From Bacteroidota bacterium (GTDB lineage Bacteria; Bacteroidota; Bacteroidia; AKYH767-A; OLB10): a stretch of 64,000 bases of DNA. Numbering within the stretch: position 1 is the stretch's first letter; each line of letters starts with the position of its first letter. The translations under genes were made by a program, and so were the position numbers. Shown piece by piece: positions 8,519 to 17,627 of this stretch. The stretch is taken from NCBI GenBank assembly GCA_016713925.1, contig JADJOH010000007.1, forward strand, positions 1,289,501 through 1,353,500, read 5' to 3'. Below the pieces are notes generated by a model. That model did no database searches, had not been told where the DNA came from, and was given only the letters and a program-made list of their open reading frames with translations.

Positions 8519-8634
8519 AAATGCCCCGCATTCATAAAGTCAGGGCTAAACAAACAGAGATCGCTGAAAGCGATCGTGCAGGGCATTGCAATTCGGGTAA
8601 GGAGGGAGCGGCGGAGCGATAGCGGAGCCACTCC
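8519..8634 (+). repeat. Second, decayed copy of elements A and B
   Basis: The segment 8553-8633 repeats 8391-8473 almost base for base (AACAGAGATCGCTGAAAGCG, then GTGCAGGGCATTGCAATTCG, then GGTAAGGAGGGAGCGGCG). The left arm is changed (AAATGCCCCGCA), the GAAA hairpin of the left side is lost, and the element B right arm is truncated at CCACTCC. Point changes sit mainly in loops. Confidence 0.75.
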
Positions 8635-8685
8635 ATAAAAGCGATAATAAAGAGCCGTCAGAGTTTTTTCCGTAATTTTATTGTG

Positions 8686-10237
8686 ATGAAAAAATTCTTC
8701 TGCGCTTTGTTGTTGATGACTGCTGTGGTTGGGGGTGGGAGCGTGTATGCTCAATTCAAGGGTAATATATGGTGCTTTGGAGATAGTGCCGGAATTAATT
8801 TTACTCCACCAATGAGCTTTTTCAAATCCGGTTCTTCGTTTTTGCGAGCGGGATGTTCCTCAATTAGTGACAGTTTAGGTAATTTAATATTTTATGGTGC
8901 ATCAGGAAATACTACCAACTCTCATAATGGTTTGGTGCGAAAAGGAAAATTGTTCAACCGAAATCACAATAAATTATTCAATGGTGATACCCTTGTTGGC
9001 GGTGAATGGTATCATGATATGATCATTCTTCCTAAGTCTGTTACTGATAGTACGTTCTATGTAATTATGGCGGGCGTAGTGGTACCGGATACAGGTTTAT
9101 TTTATTGTGTAGTGGATATGAAACTGCAAGGTGGGCTTGGTCAGGTTGTACAAAAGAATGTTCAGATAGAAAATCATCCTGTACAGGATATGCTGGCTGC
9201 TGTAAGGCATGGAAATGGTCGTGACTGGTGGTTAGTAACACGCCGATATACTTATGCTCCAGGAAACATACCCAATAATGAATTTTGGGTTTATAGAGTT
9301 GATTCCACTGGTATTCATCCTCGCCCTGTGCAAAATGTAGGGTACTCAATTTTTGGAAATTTAGGAGATATTAGCTTCAATGCTCAAGGTACAAAACTTG
9401 TTATATCGAGCTTAAACAATTATATTGGTGTCATTAATTTTGACCGATGTTATGGCTTTTACACAGCCCTGTTATTGTGGAAACTCCATCTTCTCCAGGA
9501 GGTCCATTTAAATTTTATCATGCAGCAGTTTTTTCACCGGATGGTACTAAATTATATGCAATATCTAACCAACAACAGTATAATATTTGGAGTAAACTAT
9601 ACCAATTTGATCTAACAGCAACGAACATACCCGCTTCCCGTATTTTAGTCGATTCTTTTCCAATGGATGCCAGTCCGGCAGGAATGGAATTAGCACCGGA
9701 TGGTAAAATTTACATCAGCTCAAGTTATTTTGGCTTAGGCAGTGGATGGCCCTACCCACCCACTTGTTGGAATTTCATTAATGAAAACCTCAGCGTCATC
9801 AACCAACCCGATTCACTCGGTCTAGCCTGCGATTTTCAACCCTTTGGTTTTTACCTTGGTGGTGCCAGAACCTATTACGGCCTTCCCAACAACCCCGATT
9901 ACGAGCTCGGCGCTTGGGTGGGCTCGCCTTGTGATACGCTGAGTGTGGGGTTGTCCCCTCGTCCGCAGGACAAGAGGGGGTTGGGGGCAGTTTTCAAGCC
10001 TGGTATAACAGTGAATGGAATATGATTCACGTCAACGCCTCCAAACTCAAAGGAAGAACGGGGAGTTTGCGGTTGTTTGATATGGAAGGGAGGTTGGTGT
10101 TTGAGAAAAAAGTGGAGGTTATAGCGGGAGGGTATGTGACGGGAGAAATACCGATGAATACGGTCGTGAATGGGGTTTATCTGGTGAATTTAATTACTGA
10201 GGCGGAAAGTGTTTCGTCTAAGTTAGTCAAATTTTAG
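8686..10237 (+). CDS. T9SS-sorted beta-propeller-like secreted protein (copy 1), two frameshifts
   Basis: Read as one gene of ~517 residues after restoring one T in each of two T runs (9457-9460 and 9991-9994). The start is the ATG at 8686; the GTG one codon earlier is unlikely. Signal peptide MKKFFCALLLMTAVVGG ends at VYAQ. The body (GNIWCFGDSAGINF, AVRHGNGRDWW, FSPDGTKLYAIS, MELAPDGKIYISS, FYLGGARTYYGLPNN) matches the intact paralogue at 37111-38646 and looks like a six- or seven-bladed propeller. The end (GSLRLFDMEGRLVFEKKVEV ... SSKLVKF) is a T9SS sorting domain. Function unknown. The frameshifts look like sequence errors. Confidence 0.8.
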
Positions 10238-10374
10238 GTGAGTAAAGATTTTAGGTTTCAATAGTATTTTTTGCTGCTTGCTTCTGGCTGCTCGCTGCTC
10301 GCTTTTTTAACAACCCTGTCTGCACAGATTACCCTACCTGCCGGCAGGCAAGCGCGGGGGTCGCTAAGATACGC

Positions 10375-10440
10375 GGGGGTCGCAGGGCAATGTCATAATA
10401 AATCATAATAATCTTAACAAATCTGCGGCCCACCAGAATT
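10375..10440. repeat. Dispersed repeat copy (CGCAGGG ... ATCTGCGGCC type)
   Basis: GTCGCAGGG followed by TCATAATAAATCATAATAAT and then AATCTGCGGCCCA. Near-identical to 38705-38775, with a partial copy at 27086-27135. A perfect 12-bp palindrome CCTGCCGGCAGG lies just before it at 10337-10348. The rest of 10238-10486 is low-complexity. Confidence 0.65.
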
Positions 10441-10486
10441 TTATTAATTGCCTGCTATTTCAAGGTTTTTCCGTAATTTTATTGTG

Positions 10487-11858
10487 ATGAAAAAATTCTT
10501 CTGCGCTTTGTTGTTGATTACTGCGGTTGTTGGGGGTGGGAAGGTATTTGCTCAATTTAATAACAACCATTGGGTATTTGGTGATAGTGCATATATCGAT
10601 TGGAGCATTCCATCTAACCCTGTTGTTGGGAACGCCGCCTACTATCGAAGAAACGGAAGTTCAACCATAGGAGATAGCACTGGATTACTCTGCAGGATAA
10701 TTTGGGCCCGGTTGTTATGTCTGGAATAAGTATCATCAAAGAATTGGTGATTCTACCAACATCTCGGTGGCTTTTGGTACCATTCTAACCTATTATCAAC
10801 GCAATGATTCCTGATTTTTTGCTTACTAAGGTGTTACAAATGATGCTTTACTCATCTATTATCAATTATAAAGCGAATAATGATTCGGGGTTTTGTGTTG
10901 CAAAAAATTTTCAATGGAATAATTTTAGCATTCGATGGTTTATGGGGTGCGTCATGGTAATGGAAGGGATTGGTGGGTGGTTTTCAAAGATATACAACAA
11001 GCTTATCCCTTTAATTCTTTTATTTATTTCTGGTAAATGTACAAGGTATTTCAGGTCCATTTATTCAAAATATTGGCACTTTGCGAAAAACGGGAGGAGG
11101 TCAATTAATATTTAATAGCAACGGCTCCGTTTGCCCAAGTTTCATGGTTAGGCATGATTGAACTTTACAATTTTTGATCGATGTCAGGAACAATCACATC
11201 TACAATTCCGATAGAACAGGAACCGGCTACTTCACCCTATACCCATACAGTTACTACATGTGCCTATTCCAAGGATGATTCAAAACTTTATGTAATTGAT
11301 TTATCACAGTCAAACTCAACCTACTATTTATTGCAATATGATTTATTAGCAACAAAATATCGCAGCGAGCAAATTTGTTGTCGACACTTTGTCATTCAGT
11401 TGCCCCAGGACTATGAAATTAGCACCGGATGGTAAAATTTATATTGCTGCCGCCGATGGAAATTATTCTTGGCCTTATCCAGATACAAGCACAGCATTTA
11501 CCACAGTAAATAATAACTTAAGTGTAATTAATTATCCCGATAGTCTAGGATCTGCTTGCGTTTACCTTCAGTTTTAACTTAGAACGGGGTTCTCTTGGCC
11601 TCCCCACATCGATTCGGCTCGGCGCTGGGTGGTTGGTCGGGTTGGGGGGATGTCCGGAGCAGGAGGTGTTGGCATGGTATAATGTGGTGGATATGATTCC
11701 GCCCCAAGGCTAGAGGGAGGTTGGTGTCGAGAAAAAAATTGAGGTGATAGCGGGAGGGTAGTGACGGGAGAGATACGTGAATGGGTGCGAAGGGGGTTTA
11801 TCTGGTCAATTTAATTACTGAGGCGGAAAGTGTTTCGTCAAAAACTATCAAATTTTAG
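10487..11858 (+). pseudogene. T9SS propeller protein (copy 2), heavily disrupted
   Basis: Starts with the same 40-odd nt as copy 1, including the upstream TTTTTCCGTAATTTTATTG, and encodes MKKFFCALLLITAVVGGG then FNNNHWVFGDSAYIDW. It then switches frame repeatedly. Family landmarks are scattered over all three frames: YKANNDSGF, KLAPDGKIYIAAADGNYSWP, NNLSVINYPDSLGSAC, and finally a garbled sorting domain ending at 11858. The disruptions include substitutions and lost segments as well as homopolymer changes, and worsen toward the poly-G island. Either a true pseudogene or badly resolved sequence in a collapsed repeat. Confidence 0.75.
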
Positions 11859-11892
11859 TTGAGTAGAGATCGTCGTCCTCGAAGGATTTATC

Positions 11893-12079
<187 letters not shown>

Positions 12080-12101
12080 GAACGGAACTTATGAGTGGTA
12101 A

Positions 12102-12473
12102 TTTTTTGTCGTCGACTTTGAACCGGGCTCAGGAACCACTCCATTGACCGCTGTAAACTCCAGAGATGCATATATCCTGAAGCTATCCAACCCTGTAGTG
12201 TCGACTCACCTGAATGCATTACCGCAAATAGAATTTATCACACTCTATCCAAACCCTGTTGTTGAAGAATTCTTTTATCTCCGCATAAGCATCCCTCTTG
12301 AAAACGTGAAGATTTCCATCGTTGCCATAGATGGCAAAATAGCGCAGGAATTCCTCATGGATAACATTACATCTGAAATAAAAATCAGTAGAGAGGGAAT
12401 GAAACCGGGAATTTACTTTTTGGAATTAAGCAGCAATACGTATTCAAGCCGTCAAGCTATCGTCTTTCAATAA
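12102..12473 (+). pseudogene. 3' fragment of an SBBP beta-propeller protein with T9SS sorting domain
   Basis: Open from 12102 without a proper start. The first residues (VVDFEPGSGTTPLTAVNSRD, then AYILKL) are the end of an SBBP repeat, the ~50-residue unit of large Bacteroidota surface propellers. The rest (EFITLYPNPVVEEFFYLRIS, then VAIDGKIAQEFLMDN and PGIYFLELSS) is a complete sorting domain ending IVFQ. The 5' part of the gene is lost into the GC island, so this is a truncated gene end, not a small protein. Confidence 0.75.
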
Positions 12474-12583
12474 AACGGAAATCGATCCAGGTTCTTTCGA
12501 ACTAAAATAATTTGAATTATAGAATAATCTTTATTGATTATTAAATGATTGGTGATCGTTGTCTTCAAAGGAACTATCCCTTT

Positions 12584-12747
12584 TTACCACGGCACGAAGG
12601 ACACGAAGAATCACGGAGGACTTTTCTTAAAACAACAACGTTATATTCATTCAAAACATTCATCATCCCGAGGCTTCGGGACATCAATTCATCAATTCAT
12701 CAATTCATCAATTCATCAATTCATCAATTCATCAATTCATCAATTCC
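12584..12747 (+). repeat. ACCACGG-type intergenic repeat ending in (AATTCATC)n
   Basis: Order: ACCACGGCACGAAGGACACG, AATCACGGAGGAC, TTATATTCATTCAAAACATT, the hairpin TCCCGA-GGCT-TCGGGA (12666-12681), then about eight direct copies of AATTCATC running to 12747. The same order occurs at 38929-39105, and both copies end at the 3' end of a minus-strand gene. It overlaps the last codons of floA. Confidence 0.75.
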
Positions 12748-13735
12748 TACTTCTTCTCTGCACCACCTGACCTTGTCCGCCGGGTTTGGCAATGGAATCT
12801 CTCATAGCTGTATCTGCCTGCACATTTTGTAATTTATAATAATCCATCACGCCCAAATGTCCGGAACGGAAGGCTTCAGAGATGGCCAATGGAATTTGTG
12901 CTTCTGCTTCGATCACCTTTGCACGGGCTTCCTGCGCCTTTGCACGCATCTCCTGCTCAAAGGCAACTGCCATAGCACGGCGCTCTTCTGCCTTCGCCTG
13001 AGCCACCTTTAAATCGGCAGAGGCTTGTTCAGTTTGAAGCTTCGCTCCAATATTTTCACCTACATCAATATCGGCAATATCAATAGATAGAATTTCGAAT
13101 GCTGTTCCGGCATCAAGTCCCTTGTTTAAAACGGTTTTTGAAATCTGATCAGGGTTTTCCAAAACGGTTTTATGGTCATGGGCAGAACCAATGGTAGTTA
13201 CGATACCTTCACCAACACGCGCCAGAATGGTTTCTTCACCGGCGCCACCAACCAACTGATTGATATTTGTCCGTACGGTTACGCGAGCTCTTACGATCAA
13301 TTGAATTCCGTTTTTTCCTACTGCAGAAACAGGAGGTGTGTCAATTACCCGTGGATTCACAGATAACTGCACCGCATCCGCCACATCTCTTCCCGCCAAA
13401 TCGATAGCAGTAGCCATCTTGAAGGTCAGGGGAATATTGGCTTTATCTGCAGAGATCAATGCCTTTATGACATTATTCACATTACCACCGGCAAGGAAAT
13501 GGGTTTCGATATCATTGGTCGTGACATTTAATCCGGCCTTGGTACTCGTGATCATTGCATTGACAACAATAGACGGTGGTACTTTCCGCAATCGCATCAG
13601 GATAAGATTCATGATGCTGATTTTGACATTGCTGAATACAGCCGTAATCCATAAGTTGACAGGAACAAAATAAAGGAAGAGCATGATAAAAATAAAAGCT
13701 CCGGCAATGACAAGTAAAAGAAATGGAATTTGCAT
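12740..13735 (-). CDS. floA: Flotillin-like protein FloA
   Basis: 331 residues, typical FloA size. An N-terminal membrane hairpin (PFLLLVIAGAFIFIMLFLYF) is followed by the SPFH/band-7-like region (NVKISIMNLILMRLRKVPPS, VRARVTVRTNINQLVGGAGE, EILSIDIADIDVGENIGAKL) and an Ala/Glu-rich coiled coil (QAKAEERRAMAVAFEQEMRA). FloA scaffolds lipid microdomains at the inner membrane and affects membrane protein organisation. It is the last gene of clpS-M48-nfeD-floA; pairing with NfeD is the conserved arrangement. The C-terminus (QGQVVQRRSRN) is encoded within the upstream edge of a tandem repeat. Confidence 0.95.
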   Translation of the reverse strand: MQIPFLLLVIAGAFIFIMLFLYFVPVNLWITAVFSNVKISIMNLILMRLRKVPPSIVVNAMITSTKAGLNVTTNDIETHFLAGGNVNNVIKALISADKANIPLTFKMATAIDLAGRDVADAVQLSVNPRVIDTPPVSAVGKNGIQLIVRARVTVRTNINQLVGGAGEETILARVGEGIVTTIGSAHDHKTVLENPDQISKTVLNKGLDAGTAFEILSIDIADIDVGENIGAKLQTEQASADLKVAQAKAEERRAMAVAFEQEMRAKAQEARAKVIEAEAQIPLAISEAFRSGHLGVMDYYKLQNVQADTAMRDSIAKPGGQGQVVQRRSRN

Positions 13736-13772
13736 AGGGTGATTTTTTTACGAAGATAATTTAATTGTAGAA

Positions 13773-14237
13773 CTATTCAATCGGTTTGACGATGAGTTTA
13801 TTTCCTTCTACCCGTATCACAATGATCGGATAATTGGGAGGAACCATCCTTCCTTCAGTTGCGGCTTCATAGCGTTCTCCATTGACCCGCACTGTGCCCA
13901 TAGGTCGTAAACTGGAAACCGCTTCACCACGATCGCCTGCTTTTACACGGCTTTCGTCAATGACATTCATTCTTCCCTCCAGTTTATCGTGCAGGCTGAA
14001 CCTCTTCCAGAAAGATGTTCTTAAAGCTGACCATATCGAAAGTCCAGTCACAAAAATACTGATCAAGGCCACGATGATTCCTGTAGTGGAACCGTACACC
14101 TGCCAGGTCCAGCCAATGCCCATTACTACAAACACAGCACCGGCAATCCCCACAATAAAACCGGGAACAATGAGAATTTCAAGGACAATCAATAGTATGC
14201 CAAAGAGGATGAGGACAGAAATGAAAAAAATGGACAT
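13773..14237 (-). CDS. NfeD-like membrane protein, partner of FloA
   Basis: 154 residues. Three hydrophobic segments (FFISVLILFGILLIVLEIL; VPGFIVGIAGAVFVVMGIG; TGIIVALISIFVTGLSIW) are followed by a small OB-fold domain (GDRGEAVSSLRPMGTVRVNG, ERYEAATEGRMV, IVIRVEGNKLIVKPIE). This is the short NfeD form with no ClpP-like protease domain, encoded just before flotillins (37 nt gap here). It is thought to act with FloA in membrane microdomains. Confidence 0.92.
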   Translation of the reverse strand: MSIFFISVLILFGILLIVLEILIVPGFIVGIAGAVFVVMGIGWTWQVYGSTTGIIVALISIFVTGLSIWSALRTSFWKRFSLHDKLEGRMNVIDESRVKAGDRGEAVSSLRPMGTVRVNGERYEAATEGRMVPPNYPIIVIRVEGNKLIVKPIE

Positions 14238-14284
14238 ATGGCTTCTATGAATTAATGTTGATTTATTTTAAGATGGAGATAAAC

Positions 14285-15094
14285 TTACGAGGGCTTATAG
14301 TACTTCAATGCCTGGGGCATAAATTTATTCAGTTCTTTCACGCGGTTCGCATCACTGGGATGTGTGCTCAACAGCTCCGGTGGTTTTGCGCCTCCTTTAG
14401 CCGCCATTCGCTGCCAGAATTTTGGCGCTTCACGAGGGTCATAGCCGGCCATGGCTGCGAAAATCAATCCGAGCTTATCCGCTTCCGTTTCATGAAGTCG
14501 GGAGTAGGGGAGAATGAGTCCAACCGCAGCTCCCGCACCGTAAGCGGTTTGAAAAATTGCTTTCGTCTCAGCACTTTTATTTTGTAATGCAACACCTAAA
14601 GCAACACCACCGGCCTGAGTCATCAATTGCTGACTCATCCGTTCATTACCATGGCGCGCAACGGCATGTGCAATTTCGTGACCCATCACCATGGCCAGAG
14701 CCGCTTCCGTTTGAGTTACGGCGAGCAAACCCGTGTAAACGACCACCTTTCCACCGGGCATACACCAGGCATTGATAGTTTTATCATTGACAAGATTGAA
14801 TTCCCATTTAAAACCCTCTAACCTCTTGCTCAGCTTATTTTGCGCCATGTATTTGGTCACAGATTGCTGAATTTTACTTCCAATCTGTTTCACCATAGTG
14901 GCTTGAGGATCTGATGCAGCAACCGGAGGATTAGCCTTTAAAAACGATTGATACTCGGTGAGACTTAAAGAAATAAGCTCACCTTCCGGAATCAGGCTTA
15001 CTTGTTTTCTATTGGTAATGGGTACTTTTGAACAGGCAAGTAGTAGTACGAAACAGCAGGTAATGCTTGCAAATAGAAGTGTTGTTTTTTTCAC
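14285..15094 (-). CDS. M48-family zinc metalloprotease lipoprotein
   Basis: 269 residues. A lipoprotein signal with Cys21 (VLLLAC) implies anchoring to the outer or inner membrane on the periplasmic side. Zinc site HEIAH in MVMGHEIAHAVARHGNERMS, with the third ligand Glu in LHETEADKLGL. Also present is INAWCMPGGKVVVYTGLL, typical of the LoiP/BepA-like M48C group that degrades or refolds damaged envelope proteins. It starts 10 nt after clpS ends, so the two are co-transcribed. Confidence 0.92.
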   Translation of the reverse strand: MKKTTLLFASITCCFVLLLACSKVPITNRKQVSLIPEGELISLSLTEYQSFLKANPPVAASDPQATMVKQIGSKIQQSVTKYMAQNKLSKRLEGFKWEFNLVNDKTINAWCMPGGKVVVYTGLLAVTQTEAALAMVMGHEIAHAVARHGNERMSQQLMTQAGGVALGVALQNKSAETKAIFQTAYGAGAAVGLILPYSRLHETEADKLGLIFAAMAGYDPREAPKFWQRMAAKGGAKPPELLSTHPSDANRVKELNKFMPQALKYYKPS

Positions 15095-15103
15095 GGATCA
15101 GAT

Positions 15104-15388
15104 TTATTCGATGGTAGCACTCAAGCCGCGATCGAGCAGCGCTTCGCACATCGGCCGAAGTTTGTCAAAGTTACCTTCTTTAACGGAACATTTTCCGTTA
15201 TAATGTATGATCATCGAACATTGTTCAGCCTGATCTCGCTCATGCTTGCAAACAGAGACCAGACTTTCGATCACCCAGTCAAAAGTATTTACATCATCAT
15301 TGTAAAGAACGAGTTGATTTTCGAGGTCAACTTCTTCTTCTAATAACAGATCTTCCTGCTGATAAGGTTTATGTGAGTTCTGAACCAT
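15104..15388 (-). CDS. clpS: ATP-dependent Clp protease adaptor ClpS
   Basis: 94 residues from the ATG at 15388 (MVQNSHKPYQ). A -7 box 17 nt upstream fixes this start; the longer frame would contain the promoter. Contains LVLYNDDVNTFDWVIESLVS and AEQCSMIIHYNGKCSVKEG, the ClpS core that binds N-degron substrates (the Asp-Asp pair) and hands them to ClpAP/ClpCP. First gene of the four-gene operon, linking cytoplasmic N-end-rule proteolysis and membrane quality-control genes. Confidence 0.95.
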   Translation of the reverse strand: MVQNSHKPYQQEDLLLEEEVDLENQLVLYNDDVNTFDWVIESLVSVCKHERDQAEQCSMIIHYNGKCSVKEGNFDKLRPMCEALLDRGLSATIE

Positions 15389-15405
15389 AGTTATCTTCAA
15401 TACCT

Positions 15406-15438
15406 CAAAGGTAAAAAGATCAATCCGATGTGAACAAA
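15406..15438 (-). promoter_or_regulatory. Promoter of the clpS operon
   Basis: On the minus strand TTTG (15438-15435), a 21-nt spacer, then TACCTTTG (15413-15406). The ATG of clpS follows after 17 nt. Confidence 0.75.
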
Positions 15439-15461
15439 TCAATTTTCTGATTTTATTTTAA

Positions 15462-15493
15462 CAAAAAAAAGAGCCCTGAAATCAGGACTCTTT
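15462..15493 (-). terminator. Rho-independent terminator after the TPR-PD40-SPOR gene
   Basis: Read on the minus strand: stem AAAGAGTCCTGA / TCAGGGCTCTTT with one wobble and a two-base loop, followed by eight T. It lies 22 nt after the stop codon. Confidence 0.85.
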
Positions 15494-15514
15494 AAGTTCA
15501 TATATAACTTAATT

Positions 15515-17422
15515 TCAATCGTTTGTATCGGTATTGGCCGTGTTATTGGCTCGGGTTATTTTAATGGCTTCCGAGAGGTTCATCGGCTTGGTTTCCTTAA
15601 AAGCGACAATAAAGGCATCTCCAAAGCCGGCCTGCCGCAAGGTTTCACGCAAGTTTTTGGCTGATTTATAATTTCCTTCTGCACCCATAAAGAAACGCAA
15701 CCAGGTTAAATCATCGTAACTCGTTAACATGGTTTTATCTGTTTTCTTTTCCAATCGCTTCTGAACAATTTCTCTGGTGTGTTTTCTAAACGCCCCAATC
15801 TGTACTTTGTATATGATTCCACCGCGTAAACTATTATTCATTTCAGAGGAGTTTATACCTGTGCCATTTGTTTGATTTCTATTGGTACCTGAACCCGGTG
15901 AATTTGGATGCATTCCATCAGGATTTGCTCTTCGTTCAGCAATCATTTCAGGTGTAAGTCCACTCACTTTCATAGCGGCCATTTGGGCTTCTGAGTAAAT
16001 TCCGGGAGTAGTACTTTCATCTTCTTCCATATTGGCAGTAAGCGACTCATCGATAAGTCCTGATTCCGTTAACCGGCGATTCGAAATAGCCAGATCTTCC
16101 ATGCCATTCACACTTCGGCTCAGGAAGATATCCTGCACATAAATACGATCGCTGAATTCACCGAAACGGATTTCCTCAGTATGCGGCTGAAATCCCGGCG
16201 CCTCAATTTTAAATGCATAAGTACCGGGCCCCGGTAATTCTACTGCATAAGCTCCACTAATGGAATCTGTCATCAAATCAGAAACGATATTTTGTTCACC
16301 ATCACGTGAAATCACTAAATGAATTGATTTTAGATTCGGCTGACCTACACAATTGAATTTGCCATTTATGGCAATAGGCAGTTCTTCTGTATTGGAGTAG
16401 GGGACTTTATAAACTGTAAAAGTTCCCGGTGCTGTCTCGCGCTGACTGGTAAAATATGCGGTTTGTTCCGGTGTTGATGCAACAAAACAAAAATCATCAT
16501 CCGGTGAATTGTACGGACTTCCCATATTTTCGGGATTTGTCCAGGTTTTACTTACCGTATTGTAATAACATTTGAAGATATCAAAACCACCGGTGGATGA
16601 ATGTCCGCGTGAACTGAAATAAAGAATGCGACCATCGCTGTTGCAGGTGGGGAAAAGTTCATCTTGCGGACCGTTGATCATTCTGTCTAACCGAATAGGG
16701 GCGGACCAATTTCCATCAAGGTCTTTTTCCACCCGGAAAATATCTCTGCTGCTGGTCTCGGGACTAATGGAGCTGTAATACATCACTCTTCCATTAGAAC
16801 TTAAGAAAATAGTAGGACGCTCTTCACCCTGACTCTTGGTATTTTGCGCAATCTCATCCGGCATACTGAGTAACTTTCCATTAGGACTGTTAAATGCATA
16901 TTTATTATAAAAATCATACGCCGCACTTTCATTTCTTTCCTGAATTTTAGAAAGTTTGGTCGTATCTAAAAACTGCTTGGCATTATTGCACATTTCCATT
17001 AATTGTGGTGTACCCCATTTCCCTGCATTCTTTGCACCAATGATAGAGTTGAATTCAGTGAATGCTCTCATCGCATCATCAAAGCGATAGGTGAAATGTA
17101 ACGCTCGTCCTATATAGTAATAGATTTCTTCAGGAGTTTTGGGATTCTGAATAGCCATTTCCAAATAAGGAAGTGCTTGATTTTTGTCCTTTCCAATTAT
17201 CGTCAGACAAATACCATAATAATAATTGTACTTGAAATTCTTGGGATTCGAACTCACCAATTGAGCATACAAGGGTGCTGCCTTTTCATATTGTTTTGCA
17301 AGAAAGTATTTCTCAGCAGTCTTTGACCGTTGATGTTCTGATACTCCGCCCGCATTTATCGTCCCTATTGTAGCAAATACTGCAAATACTAATAGCACAA
17401 CGGTAACTAGCCTTTTTTTCAT
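15515..17422 (-). CDS. TPR-PD40 envelope protein with a C-terminal SPOR domain
   Basis: 635 residues. Signal peptide MKKRLVTVVLLVFAVFATIG. TPR-like helices at ~33-150 (KYFLAKQYEKAAPLYAQLVS; NYYYGICLTIIGKDKNQALP). PD40/WD40-like propeller at ~195-345 (GRVMYYSSISPE, GRILYFSSRGHSSTGGFDIF, AYFTSQRE). A carboxypeptidase-regulatory-like beta domain near 365-430. A low-complexity linker rich in Asn, Ser and Gly leads to a SPOR domain at ~531-612 (GIIYKVQIGAFRKHT ... WLRFFMGAEGNYKSAKNLRE). The order resembles the T9SS component PorE, but PorE ends in OmpA, whereas this ends in a peptidoglycan-binding SPOR fold. Probably an envelope scaffold; exact role unknown. Confidence 0.8.
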   Translation of the reverse strand: MKKRLVTVVLLVFAVFATIGTINAGGVSEHQRSKTAEKYFLAKQYEKAAPLYAQLVSSNPKNFKYNYYYGICLTIIGKDKNQALPYLEMAIQNPKTPEEIYYYIGRALHFTYRFDDAMRAFTEFNSIIGAKNAGKWGTPQLMEMCNNAKQFLDTTKLSKIQERNESAAYDFYNKYAFNSPNGKLLSMPDEIAQNTKSQGEERPTIFLSSNGRVMYYSSISPETSSRDIFRVEKDLDGNWSAPIRLDRMINGPQDELFPTCNSDGRILYFSSRGHSSTGGFDIFKCYYNTVSKTWTNPENMGSPYNSPDDDFCFVASTPEQTAYFTSQRETAPGTFTVYKVPYSNTEELPIAINGKFNCVGQPNLKSIHLVISRDGEQNIVSDLMTDSISGAYAVELPGPGTYAFKIEAPGFQPHTEEIRFGEFSDRIYVQDIFLSRSVNGMEDLAISNRRLTESGLIDESLTANMEEDESTTPGIYSEAQMAAMKVSGLTPEMIAERRANPDGMHPNSPGSGTNRNQTNGTGINSSEMNNSLRGGIIYKVQIGAFRKHTREIVQKRLEKKTDKTMLTSYDDLTWLRFFMGAEGNYKSAKNLRETLRQAGFGDAFIVAFKETKPMNLSEAIKITRANNTANTDTND

Positions 17423-17627
17423 TGTCCGATTTGGTTTTAACGCCCCTTATATACGGGAAGTGATAAATTGCGGTTACAATTTGAAAGACATTCTTGTTCA
17501 AAACCGGGACAAAAAGGGTGGTTTTCTAACATAAATATTGCGCTGCATTCGTTTTTAAGAAGAGCAGACACGTTTGACTAGCAAGGATTTAGTGCAGATG
17601 AAAAGTTAAAAAACAACAAAAAGCTGA

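Noticed and set aside
8191..8754. 187-codon minus-strand frame with repeated APLxLRRSLLTRIA segments
   Set aside because: It lies across tRNA-Arg, the palindromic repeats and the start of a real gene; the amino-acid repeats are just the translated DNA repeats.
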